Of a stretch of DNA of 64,000 nt, positions 7,479-16,734 are shown one piece after another. Every line of letters starts with the position of its first letter. The first letter of the stretch is position 1. Origin of the DNA: UBA5859 sp041940025. Lineage in GTDB: Bacteria; Pseudomonadota; Gammaproteobacteria; UBA5859. Where the stretch lies: contig JBGTSY010000010.1 of the NCBI GenBank assembly GCA_041940025.1, forward strand, positions 19,925-83,924, written 5' to 3'. The position numbers and the translations under genes are program-made. Below the pieces are notes generated by a model. That model was not told where the DNA came from. It ran no database searches and saw nothing but the letters and a program-made list of their open reading frames with translations.

Positions 7479-9533
7479 TTAAGTCCCCATGTTCACAACA
7501 CGTTCGATCTCTTCCAGAGTTGTGCGCTGTTCTTTGACATGTTCTATACCGTCTTGCAGTAGGGTAGTCACTTCATGCTGCTGTAAGTAATTATCCAGCT
7601 CCGCGCGACTCGGATTCTTCAATACCAGATCTTGCAGCTCTGGAGTCGTGGTGAGCAATTCGTGAATACCGGCGCGGCCCTTATATCCGGTATGCATGCA
7701 TTTAGCGCATCCTTGGCCCTTGCTTAATTTAGGGACTTCATTTTTATCCAGATTAAAGTGACGATAAATTTCATCTTGGGGCTCATAGCTCGTTTTGCAG
7801 TGTGGACATATCGTGCGAACGAGTCGCTGGGCGACGACGCCTAATAGAGCCGAGGAGAGCAGATAGGGCTCTACGTTCATGTCGATCATACGACTGATCG
7901 CACCGATACTATCGTTGGTGTGCAGGGTGGATAAAACTAGGTGACCGGTCAGGGCTGCTTGTACCGCAATCTCCGCGGTCTCTTGATCTCTAATTTCGCC
8001 CACCATGACAATATCTGGATCTTGACGCAAGATATGTTTGAGCATTTTGGCGAAGTTCAGGCCGATATGGTGACGCACCTCATTTTGATTGATGATCTCT
8101 AGTTGGTATTCCACGGGATCTTCTACGGTGACAATATTTTTCTCCATTGTGTTGAGGAAATTCAGCGCGGAATAGAGGGTTGTGGTTTTACCACTGCCGG
8201 TGGGGCCGGTGACCAGTATCAAACCGTAGCTTTGCGATAACAGGCTTCTAAGTTTCTTTAGATTCTGGCTACGCATGCCTAAATCTTCGAGGCCCAAAAT
8301 CCCTTTTTGTCTGTCTAAAACCCGAAGTACCACCTTTTCTCCGAGCAAACCCGGTAGTGAACTGAAACGTAGATCGATTGGACGTCCTTGGGTGACCACC
8401 TGAATGCGGCCGTCCTGAGGCAGTCGTTTCTCCGATATATCCAGGCCAGCCATTACCTTTAACCGTGACACCAACGTGGGGTGTAATTCCGGTCGGGTGG
8501 TCATCACCTGATAGAGTACGCCATCCACCCTGAATCTAATTCTGGATTCATTTCTAGAAGGCTCCAGATGTATGTCGCTGGCGCCATCATGTACTGCACG
8601 TTGAATAATGTTATTCACGATTTTAATAACGGGACTATCGTCACTGGTATCGTCGATAGCATCCACTCTGGCGATAGATTCCAGATCTAAGGATTCAATT
8701 TCCTCATGGAATTCTGCCACCAGATCCACTTCTCCGGGCGTGCCCATATGGATGTCGTTAACGAGATTGATGATGTCTTCGCGAGTGGTGAGTACGGGGC
8801 GGACCGGATGGCCAAGGCGTTCCTCCACCTCCTCCATCACGTGAATATCTTGTGGATTGGAGGTTGCCAAAGAAACGGTGTCGTCTACTATGAATAGCGG
8901 CATCACCATTAACTTGATGGCACTGTTCTTGTCTAATTGTCGAGCGATCTCCAGATCAAATAAGCCTGGTTTTAGGTGTAAATAGGGAATTTTGAGCTGT
9001 TTACCGAGGACCTTCAGCATATCCGCCTCCGCTACCCAGCCCTTGTCCACGATAATTTGTCCCATGCGTTTTCCCAGGGACTCTTGGAGTTGAATCGCCT
9101 CGTTGATTTTGGATTCACTCACCAGTCCTGCTTCCACCAGCAGATCCCCCAGTCGCGGAATCGAGCCTTCGTGGGGATCGACTTCTTCCTCCAAGGGCGC
9201 ATCCATGGCTTCAATCTCATCAGCCAGCCCGGTGACCTTTAAAACGGAGTCAATATTGTCATTCACATGAACGACTTTTAACCATCCCTCAGCCTGTTTG
9301 AGTTTACGATGGGCTTCTAATAGAAAATTGAGTGCACGATTGTTAACGGTGGATACAGAGGCGAGATCAATGACTATTTTGGTCTCCCCATCCGCCAAAC
9401 ATTGATGAATTGCGGTTTCTAAGCGTTCAATCGCTTCGCCACCAATTAAGGAATAATTGGGACTGATGTAAGTCATTGCACCGATGCGGGTACGATGAAC
9501 TTCCTCTAACTGTTCTACTTCATCCACAACCAT
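7479..9533 (-). CDS. GspE/PilB/MshE-like ATPase with an N-terminal STAS-like domain
   Basis: 684 residues. Residues about 17-110 (IVIDLASVSTVNNRALNFLLEAHRKL and flanks) look like a STAS domain, but the usual D-S-S/G phosphosite is replaced by NNR. Two T2SSE_N-type segments follow (RLGDLLVEAGLVSESKINEA at 127-146 and the 155-260 region), then the motor core: Walker A GPTGSGKT (443-450), Asp box and Walker B DPDIVMVGEIRD (505-516), His box and a CPHC...CAKC zinc site (576, 579, 609, 612). It powers pilin polymerisation. The first gene of the operon; start at 9533, with an in-frame Met20 as alternative. The STAS fusion is unusual for this family. Confidence 0.88.
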   Translation of the reverse strand: MVVDEVEQLEEVHRTRIGAMTYISPNYSLIGGEAIERLETAIHQCLADGETKIVIDLASVSTVNNRALNFLLEAHRKLKQAEGWLKVVHVNDNIDSVLKVTGLADEIEAMDAPLEEEVDPHEGSIPRLGDLLVEAGLVSESKINEAIQLQESLGKRMGQIIVDKGWVAEADMLKVLGKQLKIPYLHLKPGLFDLEIARQLDKNSAIKLMVMPLFIVDDTVSLATSNPQDIHVMEEVEERLGHPVRPVLTTREDIINLVNDIHMGTPGEVDLVAEFHEEIESLDLESIARVDAIDDTSDDSPVIKIVNNIIQRAVHDGASDIHLEPSRNESRIRFRVDGVLYQVMTTRPELHPTLVSRLKVMAGLDISEKRLPQDGRIQVVTQGRPIDLRFSSLPGLLGEKVVLRVLDRQKGILGLEDLGMRSQNLKKLRSLLSQSYGLILVTGPTGSGKTTTLYSALNFLNTMEKNIVTVEDPVEYQLEIINQNEVRHHIGLNFAKMLKHILRQDPDIVMVGEIRDQETAEIAVQAALTGHLVLSTLHTNDSIGAISRMIDMNVEPYLLSSALLGVVAQRLVRTICPHCKTSYEPQDEIYRHFNLDKNEVPKLSKGQGCAKCMHTGYKGRAGIHELLTTTPELQDLVLKNPSRAELDNYLQQHEVTTLLQDGIEHVKEQRTTLEEIERVVNMGT

Positions 9534-10032
9534 TTATGGCTAGCTTCCAGTTTTCATCTATAAATTAAGTAAAAAGAAGATTTCTTATTTCGTTAGCGCC
9601 CGATGAGCGTCATCTCTTAATATTTCGTTCCAGCGAGCCGGCTTTAAGTTGAAGCACATTGGTTGTATAAACAGCGACGTGAAAGATGTCCCTCACCACC
9701 GCCGTTAAGACGTCCTTGATACTCGAATATTGGGTAACTCGACGCGAGTTGGCATGCCAGGCCTGTTTCCTCAAAACCCGGATCTGAGACTACTTTGCAC
9801 ACTGATGGTATTTAGCATCTTGCTGGTGCAGAAGTGCTCTCAGATGCATGGAGGAGCAGCCGTTAGTTGCTGTGTTTTGGCGATTATCTTTCATGAAAAC
9901 ATCATGTTAGTCTGATTTAGTAAATTGAAATGTAATTATTAGTTAAAGCATATTGACTTCATTAGATTTGTAACTAATATGGTCCCAATAGGATAGGGAA
10001 ATTGATAAATCGAGTAGAGTGGAGAATGAACT
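9534..10032. other. Intergenic region between divergent pilus operon and secreted orphan gene
   Basis: About 500 bases with no supported gene. It should hold promoters for both directions. I see a plausible plus-strand promoter at 9953-9980 (listed separately) and a perfect 6-bp inverted repeat AACTCG-ACG-CGAGTT at 9736-9750 of unknown role. I looked for a c-di-GMP riboswitch upstream of the pilus operon and did not recognise one. Confidence 0.6.
9953..9980 (+). promoter_or_regulatory. Candidate sigma-70 promoter for the secreted orphan gene
   Basis: TTGACT at 9953-9958, a 16-base spacer and TAATAT at 9975-9980, about 50 bases upstream of the ATG at 10033, which has GGAG at a usable distance. 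Predicted by eye only. Confidence 0.4.
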
Positions 10033-10626
10033 ATGAATAGAGACCGATGCAAAAAAGTAACCTGTGTTCCCTGTCTGTTCCTTCTCGTTTCTCTATTTTC
10101 CACGACATCCCAGGCGACCATCTGGCGTGGTTACATCGATCACCCCAGTTGGGAGGAAGCTGAGATGATCGAAAATGTTTATTCAAATTGTAAGAACGTG
10201 GGCTGTAACCAGGCGCTTTTTCCCGATGAAAGAGAGGTAGTGAAACTCCTCGATATGATTAAAATCGGCTCAGAGTCGAGCACTCGTTTGGGATTTTTGT
10301 TACTGAAGGAAAACCCATCGATGACACCTCAAGTGCAAAGTTCTTTAGGCGAAGCGCTGACTCGTTCTCCTAGGGTGGTACTAGGTGAAGCAGTGAGGCG
10401 GGATATTCCATTGGATCAACTTGAATCCATTGCCACTGCTTTTCCCGAGGGCATCAGTGAGAGACCCGTTGCCAAGTTAAAGGAAATTGATAATCGCATT
10501 TCAGTGTTACAAAACATTGATAATCCAAGTTATTGGATGGCGAGACACAGGATGTTGATGGCCTTAATGGGATCAAGAATGGAAGTGGAAGAGATCCTGA
10601 AAAAGGAACTTGAAGTAGGAAATTAA
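10033..10626 (+). CDS. Secreted hypothetical protein
   Basis: 197 residues, unrecognised. A signal peptide is clear: MNRDRCKKVTC followed by a hydrophobic core and a likely cleavage after TTSQA. The mature part has two Cys close together (around NCKNVGCNQALF), then mostly helical sequence with repeats of charged and hydrophobic residues (about 75-190). The length and lack of membrane segments after the signal suggest a periplasmic helical protein, perhaps HEAT- or TPR-like; that is not demonstrated. It is divergent from the pilus operon and followed by a Na/Pi transporter gene 177 bases on. Confidence 0.6.
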   Translation: MNRDRCKKVTCVPCLFLLVSLFSTTSQATIWRGYIDHPSWEEAEMIENVYSNCKNVGCNQALFPDEREVVKLLDMIKIGSESSTRLGFLLLKENPSMTPQVQSSLGEALTRSPRVVLGEAVRRDIPLDQLESIATAFPEGISERPVAKLKEIDNRISVLQNIDNPSYWMARHRMLMALMGSRMEVEEILKKELEVGN

Positions 10627-10803
10627 GTGTCACCTGATATCTGATTCACAGATAGTTTGCTATTTAGATTGGATACAGAATTCATCTGTCTGAAGTGCAT
10701 TTTTTTGTTCTCAATCCCGCGAAAAATGTGGTCTACACATTCCTAATAGATTTATCCTTTTAACTTTTTTTGCAGAAACCTAATGCTGAATTAGGGATGT
10801 ATT

Positions 10804-12450
10804 ATGTTGGATTATCTCGATATCTGGAAATTGCTGGCCGGGCTTGGCTTGGTATTATTTGGTATTCGACATTTAGAATCCGCATTAAAACAGCTGACGG
10901 GTAAAAGATTTCGTCGTTTCTTACGCTATTCCACCGGGCATCCCTTTGGTGCCATATTTAGTGGTATCGCGGCGACTACTCTGGTGCAGAGTAGCTCACT
11001 AGTCAGTTTGATTGTATTGGCATTTGTGGGCGCGGGTATCATCCCCCTAGCTAATGCCATAGGTATTGTATTGGGCTCCAATTTAGGCACCACTTTTACT
11101 GGTTGGGTAGTCGCGACTATCGGATTTAAATTAGATTTAACCACATTCATCTATCCGTTAATCGGTATCGGTAGTTTGAGTTATGGTGTTCTAAAAGGTC
11201 CGTGGAGATTAGCCAGTCAGTTACTTTTTGCTGTGGCGTTATTACTGTTGGGCTTGGAGTGGATGAAGGACAGTACTGCCGCCTTGACCACACACGCCGA
11301 TGTCAACCGCTTAGCAGGCTATCCTCTCATTGTTTTTTTGTTGGTAGGCGCGCTGTTTACTGCAGTCATTCAGTCTAGCTCCGCAACTATGATCCTCATT
11401 TTAAGTGCGCTCTACTCGGGTATTATCTCGGTTCCGGCAGCGGCAAGTTTGGTGATTGGCGCTGATCTGGGCACAACCAGCACGGTTCTGCTTGGTAGTT
11501 TGCAAGGGCCAATTGCGAAGCGTCAATTGGCGATGGCGCATGTCCTGTTTAATTTGTTGATAGATACAATCGCATTTATCTGCCTGGCTCCGTTGTTATC
11601 TTTGATTGCACTCTTAGGTATCGAAGATCCACTTTTTGTGTTGGTTGCTTTCCATAGTCTGTTTAATCTTTTCGGGCTCGCGCTATTTTCGCCTTTTATT
11701 CAACACTACGCTCGATTATTACAACAATGGTTTAAGGAGGATGTGCATCAATTGGAACGATATATACATAATGTTCCCGCCGATGTCACTGACGCTGCAC
11801 TACAAGCTTTGACAAAAGAGTCGAAAAATTTTCTTTCCCATGTGATCTACCTGAATTCTCAGTTCTTAAGGATTGAGAGCGAAACATGTACTCCTTTCAG
11901 CGAAGAATTTAAGTTGCCAGATGAGGTGCTAACTAAAGATAAAAAGGAGCACTACATAGCACTTAAAGAGATGGAGGGTAAATTGGTTCACTATGCGCTG
12001 AACATTCAATCGTCACTCTCTGAATCGAGTCGTTATCCTGATCAGTATCACTCTATTTCAAACCGGATTGATGCTCTGATTCATTCCGTACGTTATGGTG
12101 TCTATTCGGTGAAGTCCTTGAAAGATATAGATCCGGATTTGGATGTCTTACCGATGCAAGATAGCGAGGCGCTCATCGACTACTACGCCCCTCTACAACA
12201 TGAGGCAACCAGCCTTTATAATAAATGTTTGCTGCTGATTTCGGAGCCCTGTGACAGCGAAGCAGTTGTGGAGGAAATACTGGAGTTGAAAGAAAAGTCG
12301 AAACAGTTTCATCGTCAATTTGCGCAGGAAATCTATAAAAAAATGAGTCAAATTCACCTGTCCTCTCTGGATCTCTCCACTTTGCTGAATATTAATAGAG
12401 AAATGCAAGCGTCTGAACGGGCACTGTTGAACGCCCTAAGACTACTTTGA
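10804..12450 (+). CDS. Na/Pi cotransporter family protein with PhoU-like C-terminus
   Basis: 548 residues. The N-terminal about 310 residues are membrane segments with the duplicated signature of Na/Pi-cotransporters: LVQSSSLVSLIVLAFVGAG near residue 60 and VIQSSSATMILILSALYSG near 190, each followed by a GSNLGTT / GADLGTT motif. The C-terminal half (about 320-548) is soluble and helical, as in PhoU-like regulatory domains of NptA/YjbB-type proteins. It probably moves phosphate across the inner membrane in a sodium-dependent way. The start is the ATG at 10804; no operon partner is seen, and a strong terminator follows at 12609. Confidence 0.85.
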   Translation: MLDYLDIWKLLAGLGLVLFGIRHLESALKQLTGKRFRRFLRYSTGHPFGAIFSGIAATTLVQSSSLVSLIVLAFVGAGIIPLANAIGIVLGSNLGTTFTGWVVATIGFKLDLTTFIYPLIGIGSLSYGVLKGPWRLASQLLFAVALLLLGLEWMKDSTAALTTHADVNRLAGYPLIVFLLVGALFTAVIQSSSATMILILSALYSGIISVPAAASLVIGADLGTTSTVLLGSLQGPIAKRQLAMAHVLFNLLIDTIAFICLAPLLSLIALLGIEDPLFVLVAFHSLFNLFGLALFSPFIQHYARLLQQWFKEDVHQLERYIHNVPADVTDAALQALTKESKNFLSHVIYLNSQFLRIESETCTPFSEEFKLPDEVLTKDKKEHYIALKEMEGKLVHYALNIQSSLSESSRYPDQYHSISNRIDALIHSVRYGVYSVKSLKDIDPDLDVLPMQDSEALIDYYAPLQHEATSLYNKCLLLISEPCDSEAVVEEILELKEKSKQFHRQFAQEIYKKMSQIHLSSLDLSTLLNINREMQASERALLNALRLL

Positions 12451-12608
12451 GTAATCGTCATCTGCACAAACAGTGCGGGATTGGCCGAATGGGGGCCAGC
12501 CCTTTCTCAGCGTATTCAAATTCTCTTCAAGGCGGAAGACTGGAGTTCTCCCGGTGCAGAAATCTAGAGTGTGATTGGTGTGGGGAACTGTTGATAGGAC
12601 CCACCCTG

Positions 12609-12634
12609 TATCGCTCATTGAGCGATACTTTTTT
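12609..12634 (+). terminator. Rho-independent terminator
   Basis: A perfect 8-bp stem TATCGCTC-ATT-GAGCGATA at 12609-12627 followed by CTTTTTT. It lies about 160 bases downstream of the transporter stop and insulates thrC. Confidence 0.85.
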
Positions 12635-12728
12635 GTCTAATCTAAATATTTGCTTCTAATTCCAGTATCATAGGCGCCCTCAGGATTAACTGCCACTGAA
12701 TTTAAAATAGTTTATTTGAGGTGTTTCC

Positions 12729-13814
12729 ATGCCCGTACCTTTTCGTTACACCGGATTAATTGAACGTTATCGAGATTTTTTGCCCGTGCATGACGGCATG
12801 CGCATTATCTCTTTGGCAGAAGGCAATACGCCCTTGATTCGGCTACAAAATATCTGCAAAAAGTTAGATCAGGACGTGGACATCTATGTCAAATTCGAGG
12901 GGCTGAATCCCACCGGCTCCTTTAAGGATCGCGGTATGACCATGGCAGTGACCCAGGCAGTCAATGAAGGCAGTCAAGCAATCATTTGTGCGTCCACCGG
13001 CAATACCTCCGCTTCGGCTGCCGCTTATGCCGCCCGTGCAGGTATTAAAGCAGTGGTGTTGATCCCGGAGGGGAAAATCGCTTTGGGTAAATTGGCGCAG
13101 GCGATGATGCACGGCGCCCACGTGATTCAGATCCAGGGCAACTTTGACGATGGTATGCGTTTGGTTAAAGAGGTGGCTGAGCAGGAGCCCATTTCTATCG
13201 TTAATTCAATCAATCCTTATCGTCTACAAGGACAAAAAACGGCCGCATTTGAAATTGTCGATACGCTAGGATTCGCGCCTGACTATCACTGCATCCCAGT
13301 GGGTAATGCCGGCAATATCAGTGCCTATTGGATGGGCTATCAAGAATATCAAAAAATCGGTGTCACTGCGTCCAGTCCGATAATGTGTGGGTATCAGGCC
13401 GCTGGTGCCGCACCTTTTATTCAGGGGGCACCCATAGCACATCCAGAAACCGTTGCCACCGCCATTCGCATCGGTAATCCTCAATCTTGGGAAAAGGCGA
13501 AAAATGCGCAAACAGAATCTGGTGGGTGGTTTGATGCATTGCAAGATGAAGAGATCCTGCATACTCAGAAGCAACTGGCAGAGGAAGAGGGCGTATTTTG
13601 CGAGCCCGCATCTGCAACCTCCCTGGCCGGTGCCTTGCGGGATATTCGCCAAGGAAAAATTAAAAATCATTCTCGAATTGTGTGCACCCTCACGGGCAAT
13701 GGCTTGAAAGATCCCGATACTGCAATTGGTCAATGTGCGACACCGAAAAAAGCAATTAAAGCAGAGTTACAAGCGGTGCGAGAGGCGATCCTCGAGTATT
13801 CCTCCAGCGTTTAG
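12729..13814 (+). CDS. thrC: Threonine synthase
   Basis: 361 residues, a PLP-dependent fold type II enzyme converting O-phosphohomoserine to threonine. The PLP-lysine motif NPTGSFKDRGM (about residues 63-73) and the phosphate-binding STGNTSASAAAYAARAG are clear, with VGNAGNISAYWMGY later. The length matches the short (about 350-residue) class. The ATG follows GAGG at proper spacing. Homoserine dehydrogenase (hom), often adjacent, is not here; recJ follows immediately. Confidence 0.93.
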   Translation: MPVPFRYTGLIERYRDFLPVHDGMRIISLAEGNTPLIRLQNICKKLDQDVDIYVKFEGLNPTGSFKDRGMTMAVTQAVNEGSQAIICASTGNTSASAAAYAARAGIKAVVLIPEGKIALGKLAQAMMHGAHVIQIQGNFDDGMRLVKEVAEQEPISIVNSINPYRLQGQKTAAFEIVDTLGFAPDYHCIPVGNAGNISAYWMGYQEYQKIGVTASSPIMCGYQAAGAAPFIQGAPIAHPETVATAIRIGNPQSWEKAKNAQTESGGWFDALQDEEILHTQKQLAEEEGVFCEPASATSLAGALRDIRQGKIKNHSRIVCTLTGNGLKDPDTAIGQCATPKKAIKAELQAVREAILEYSSSV

Positions 13815-13817
13815 TTG

Positions 13818-15542
13818 ATGAAGCCAGTTCGGATCAGACGCCGAGAGATCCCAGCAGAGGCCGAAGCTAACTTAGAAGATCTGCCTCCTTTGCTCAGACG
13901 GCTCTATGCTGCCCGTGGGATCCGCTCATCCGCTGAGTTGAGCCGAACGCTAGATATCTTAGCACCACCCAAGCTGCTTAAAGGCATGGATGTGGCTGTC
14001 CACCTCCTTTATGACTCCCTGGTGAAGCAAGAAAATATTTTAATAGTGGCTGACTATGATGCCGATGGCGCTACCAGTTGCGCGTTGATGGTCAAGGCGT
14101 TGCGGCAAATGGGCGCGCGTCGAGTGGGGTACCTGGTTCCCAATCGTTTTGAATATGGTTATGGATTGACTCCCGAGATTGTGGAAATAGCAGCAGCGAA
14201 ATCACCCGATCTCATTGTCACTGTGGATAATGGTATCGCTAGCATCTCTGGTGTGAAGAGGGCGAAAGAATTGGGTATTCCCGTACTCATTACAGATCAC
14301 CATTTACCACCCGAACAACTACCCGATGCCGCCGCCATTGTGAATCCAAATCAGCATGGGGATAGTTTTCCCAGCAAGTGCTTGGCGGGTGTCGGTGTGG
14401 CCTTTTATCTGCTCATGGCGTTGCGTCTCTATCTACGTGACGCGAATTGGTTTGCTACGCAGAAAATAGATGAACCCAACTTGGCACAGTATCTAGATTT
14501 AGTTGCCCTTGGCACTGTCGCAGACATAGTTCCCCTGGACCAATGCAATCGTGCATTAGTGTACCAAGGTTTACGGCGTATAGCGGCAGGCGAAGCATGT
14601 GATGGCGTACAGGCACTGCTGCAAGTAGCAGGTAAAAGCGCCACCAATATACAAGCTAGCGATCTTGGATTTAGTTTGGGGCCGAGATTAAATGCAGCTG
14701 GACGCCTAGATGATATGACCGTGGGTATTGAATGTTTGCTTGCCGAAGATGCTGAATCTGCGTTGATCCTGGCTTCACAGTTAGACAGCTTGAATCGTAG
14801 TCGGCGGCAGATTGAGGCCCGCATGCAACAAGAGGCATTGACTTTAGTGGACCAAATCGCGACGACTGCGCTCCCCACGGGGATCTGTTTAATGCAGCCG
14901 GATTGGCATACCGGTGTGGTGGGGATAGTCGCTTCACGATTAAAAGAGCGCTGTGCACGACCGGTGATTGTTTTTTCGTCGGATGGTGCGCACACTTTGA
15001 AAGGTTCCGGCAGGGCGATTAGCGGATTTCACATACGGGATGCATTGGCGAATATCGATGCCAAGTATCCAGATCTCATTCTTAAGTTTGGTGGCCACGC
15101 GATGGCTGCCGGCTTATCCATTCGTGTACAAGACTATGAGCAATTTGCCGAAGCATTTAACTGCGAAGCGGAGGCAAGTCTCGCAGCCGATCAACTACAA
15201 CAGATTATTGAATCCGACGGCGAATTAGCAGTCGAACAGTTGGATTTGGTTCACGCCGAGCAATTGCAACAGGCCGGACCTTGGGGGCAACATTTTCCTG
15301 AACCCTGTTTCGATGGTCAGTTTTGCGTTGAAGATTACGCGATAGTGGCTGAGAAACATGTGAAGATGCGGCTGAAGCCCACTGGGGGCACGCCTAGTTT
15401 GAATGCAATTTGGTTTTCCGCGCTAGATAGATTGCCTGCAAGATTGGATCAAGTCCGTATCGCCTACCGACTGACGGTGAATGAATATTTAGCCACGCGC
15501 TCGGTGCAATTGATTGTGGAATACCTGGAGCCGCTCAACTGA
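13818..15542 (+). CDS. recJ: Single-stranded-DNA-specific exonuclease RecJ
   Basis: 574 residues from the ATG at 13818; a TTG at 13815 in the same frame is the alternative. DHH-family motifs are present: ADYDADGATS near residue 78, VTVDNGI near 136 and TDHHLP near 160, and a later GGHAMAAGLSI from the DHHA1 domain. RecJ degrades 5'-ended single strands in recombination and mismatch repair. It begins three to four bases after the thrC stop and is followed by prfB, as in Pseudomonas. Confidence 0.93.
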   Translation: MKPVRIRRREIPAEAEANLEDLPPLLRRLYAARGIRSSAELSRTLDILAPPKLLKGMDVAVHLLYDSLVKQENILIVADYDADGATSCALMVKALRQMGARRVGYLVPNRFEYGYGLTPEIVEIAAAKSPDLIVTVDNGIASISGVKRAKELGIPVLITDHHLPPEQLPDAAAIVNPNQHGDSFPSKCLAGVGVAFYLLMALRLYLRDANWFATQKIDEPNLAQYLDLVALGTVADIVPLDQCNRALVYQGLRRIAAGEACDGVQALLQVAGKSATNIQASDLGFSLGPRLNAAGRLDDMTVGIECLLAEDAESALILASQLDSLNRSRRQIEARMQQEALTLVDQIATTALPTGICLMQPDWHTGVVGIVASRLKERCARPVIVFSSDGAHTLKGSGRAISGFHIRDALANIDAKYPDLILKFGGHAMAAGLSIRVQDYEQFAEAFNCEAEASLAADQLQQIIESDGELAVEQLDLVHAEQLQQAGPWGQHFPEPCFDGQFCVEDYAIVAEKHVKMRLKPTGGTPSLNAIWFSALDRLPARLDQVRIAYRLTVNEYLATRSVQLIVEYLEPLN

Positions 15543-15553
15543 CTGATGGCAAA

Positions 15554-15582
15554 TTGGTATAAAAGCAACGCTGGTGTAAAAT
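15554..15582 (+). promoter_or_regulatory. Candidate sigma-70 promoter for prfB
   Basis: TTGGTA at 15554-15559, a 17-base spacer and TAAAAT at 15577-15582, about 32 bases upstream of the prfB ATG. Predicted by eye. Confidence 0.45.
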
Positions 15583-15613
15583 GGCGCTCTCAATCACATG
15601 CAGTCCTAGTATC

Positions 15614-16712
15614 ATGTTAGAAATCAATCCCGTTCTTACCCGTATCTCAGATTATAAAGAGCGCGTTCATGCTCTGAGGGGGTATCTTTGACTTTGATAG
15701 CAAGCAAGAACGTCTAGAAGAGGTCTCTCGTCTATTGGAAGATCCGAAGATTTGGGAGGATCCGGATCAGGCGCAACTGTTCGGAAAAGAGCGTGCCCAG
15801 TTGGAAAAGTTGGTGGAAGCCATCATCACGCTGGAGGGCAGTTTAGCGGATGCATCGGAACTCTTATCCTTAGCCGAAGATGAAAATGACGAGGAGACGT
15901 TTGATGCTGTACAGCAAGATTTAGATGCGCTTGTGCTGACTTTAGAGGATCTGGAATTTCGGCGCATGTTTTCTGGCGAGTTGGATGCCAATGCCGCCTT
16001 CATTGACATTCAGGCGGGTGCCGGCGGCACGGAAGCACAGGACTGGGCGGAAATGATTTTGCGCATGTATTTGCGCTGGGCAGATCAAAAAGGCTTTCAA
16101 ACTGAAATCACCGAATACTCCCCTGGTGAGGTGGCAGGCATCAAAAGCGCGACCGTGCGTTTTGAAGGTGAGTACGCCTATGGTTGGTTACGAACCGAGT
16201 CTGGCGTACATCGTCTGGTGCGAAAATCTCCTTTTAATGCCGGCGGTGCGCGGCACACTTCTTTTGCTTCTGTTTTTGCCTATCCGGAGGTAGACGAAGA
16301 GTTTGAGATCGAGATCAATCCGGCCGATCTGCGCATTGATACCTACCGCGCCAGTGGCGCGGGCGGGCAGCATGTGAATCGCACAGACTCGGCCGTACGT
16401 ATTACCCATCTACCCACTGGAATTGTGGTGCAGTCCCAAAGTGATCGTTCGCAACACCGCAATAAGGCCACGGCAATGGGTCAATTGAAAGCCAAGTTGT
16501 ATGAGCAGCAGAGAAGAGAGCAAGAAAAAGAGAAACAATCCATGGAAGAGAGTAAATCGGAAATTGGTTGGGGTAGTCAGATCCGATCGTACGTATTGGA
16601 TCAATCCCGCATTAAAGATTTACGCACAGGAGTAGAGACATCCAATACACAAGCGGTGTTGGATGGTAGTTTAGATAAATTCATTGAAGCCAGCCTGAAA
16701 ATGGGGCTCTAA
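15614..16712 (+). CDS. prfB: Peptide chain release factor 2 (programmed +1 frameshift)
   Basis: The ATG at 15614 opens 25 codons ending CTT TGA C; the upstream AGGGGG and the CTTTGAC slip site (15678-15692) are the classical RF2 autoregulatory +1 frameshift. Reading continues at GAC (15690) to the stop at 16712, for 365 residues in total, the same as E. coli RF2. RF2 releases nascent chains at UGA and UAA; the SPF recognition tripeptide (RKSPFN) and GGQ catalytic motif (GAGGQHVNR) are both present. The internal UGA senses RF2 level. lysS follows 22 bases downstream. Confidence 0.96.
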
Positions 16713-16734
16713 CTCAACCAAAGGTCAGTGCAGT

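Noticed and set aside
9534..9720. c-di-GMP riboswitch upstream of the pilus operon
   Set aside because: I looked for the conserved GEMM core motifs and did not find them.
12447..12659. 70-codon frame after the transporter
   Set aside because: Overlaps the terminator and has no family-like sequence; noncoding trailer is more likely. Threonine-leader attenuation was also considered but the frame is not Thr/Ile-rich.
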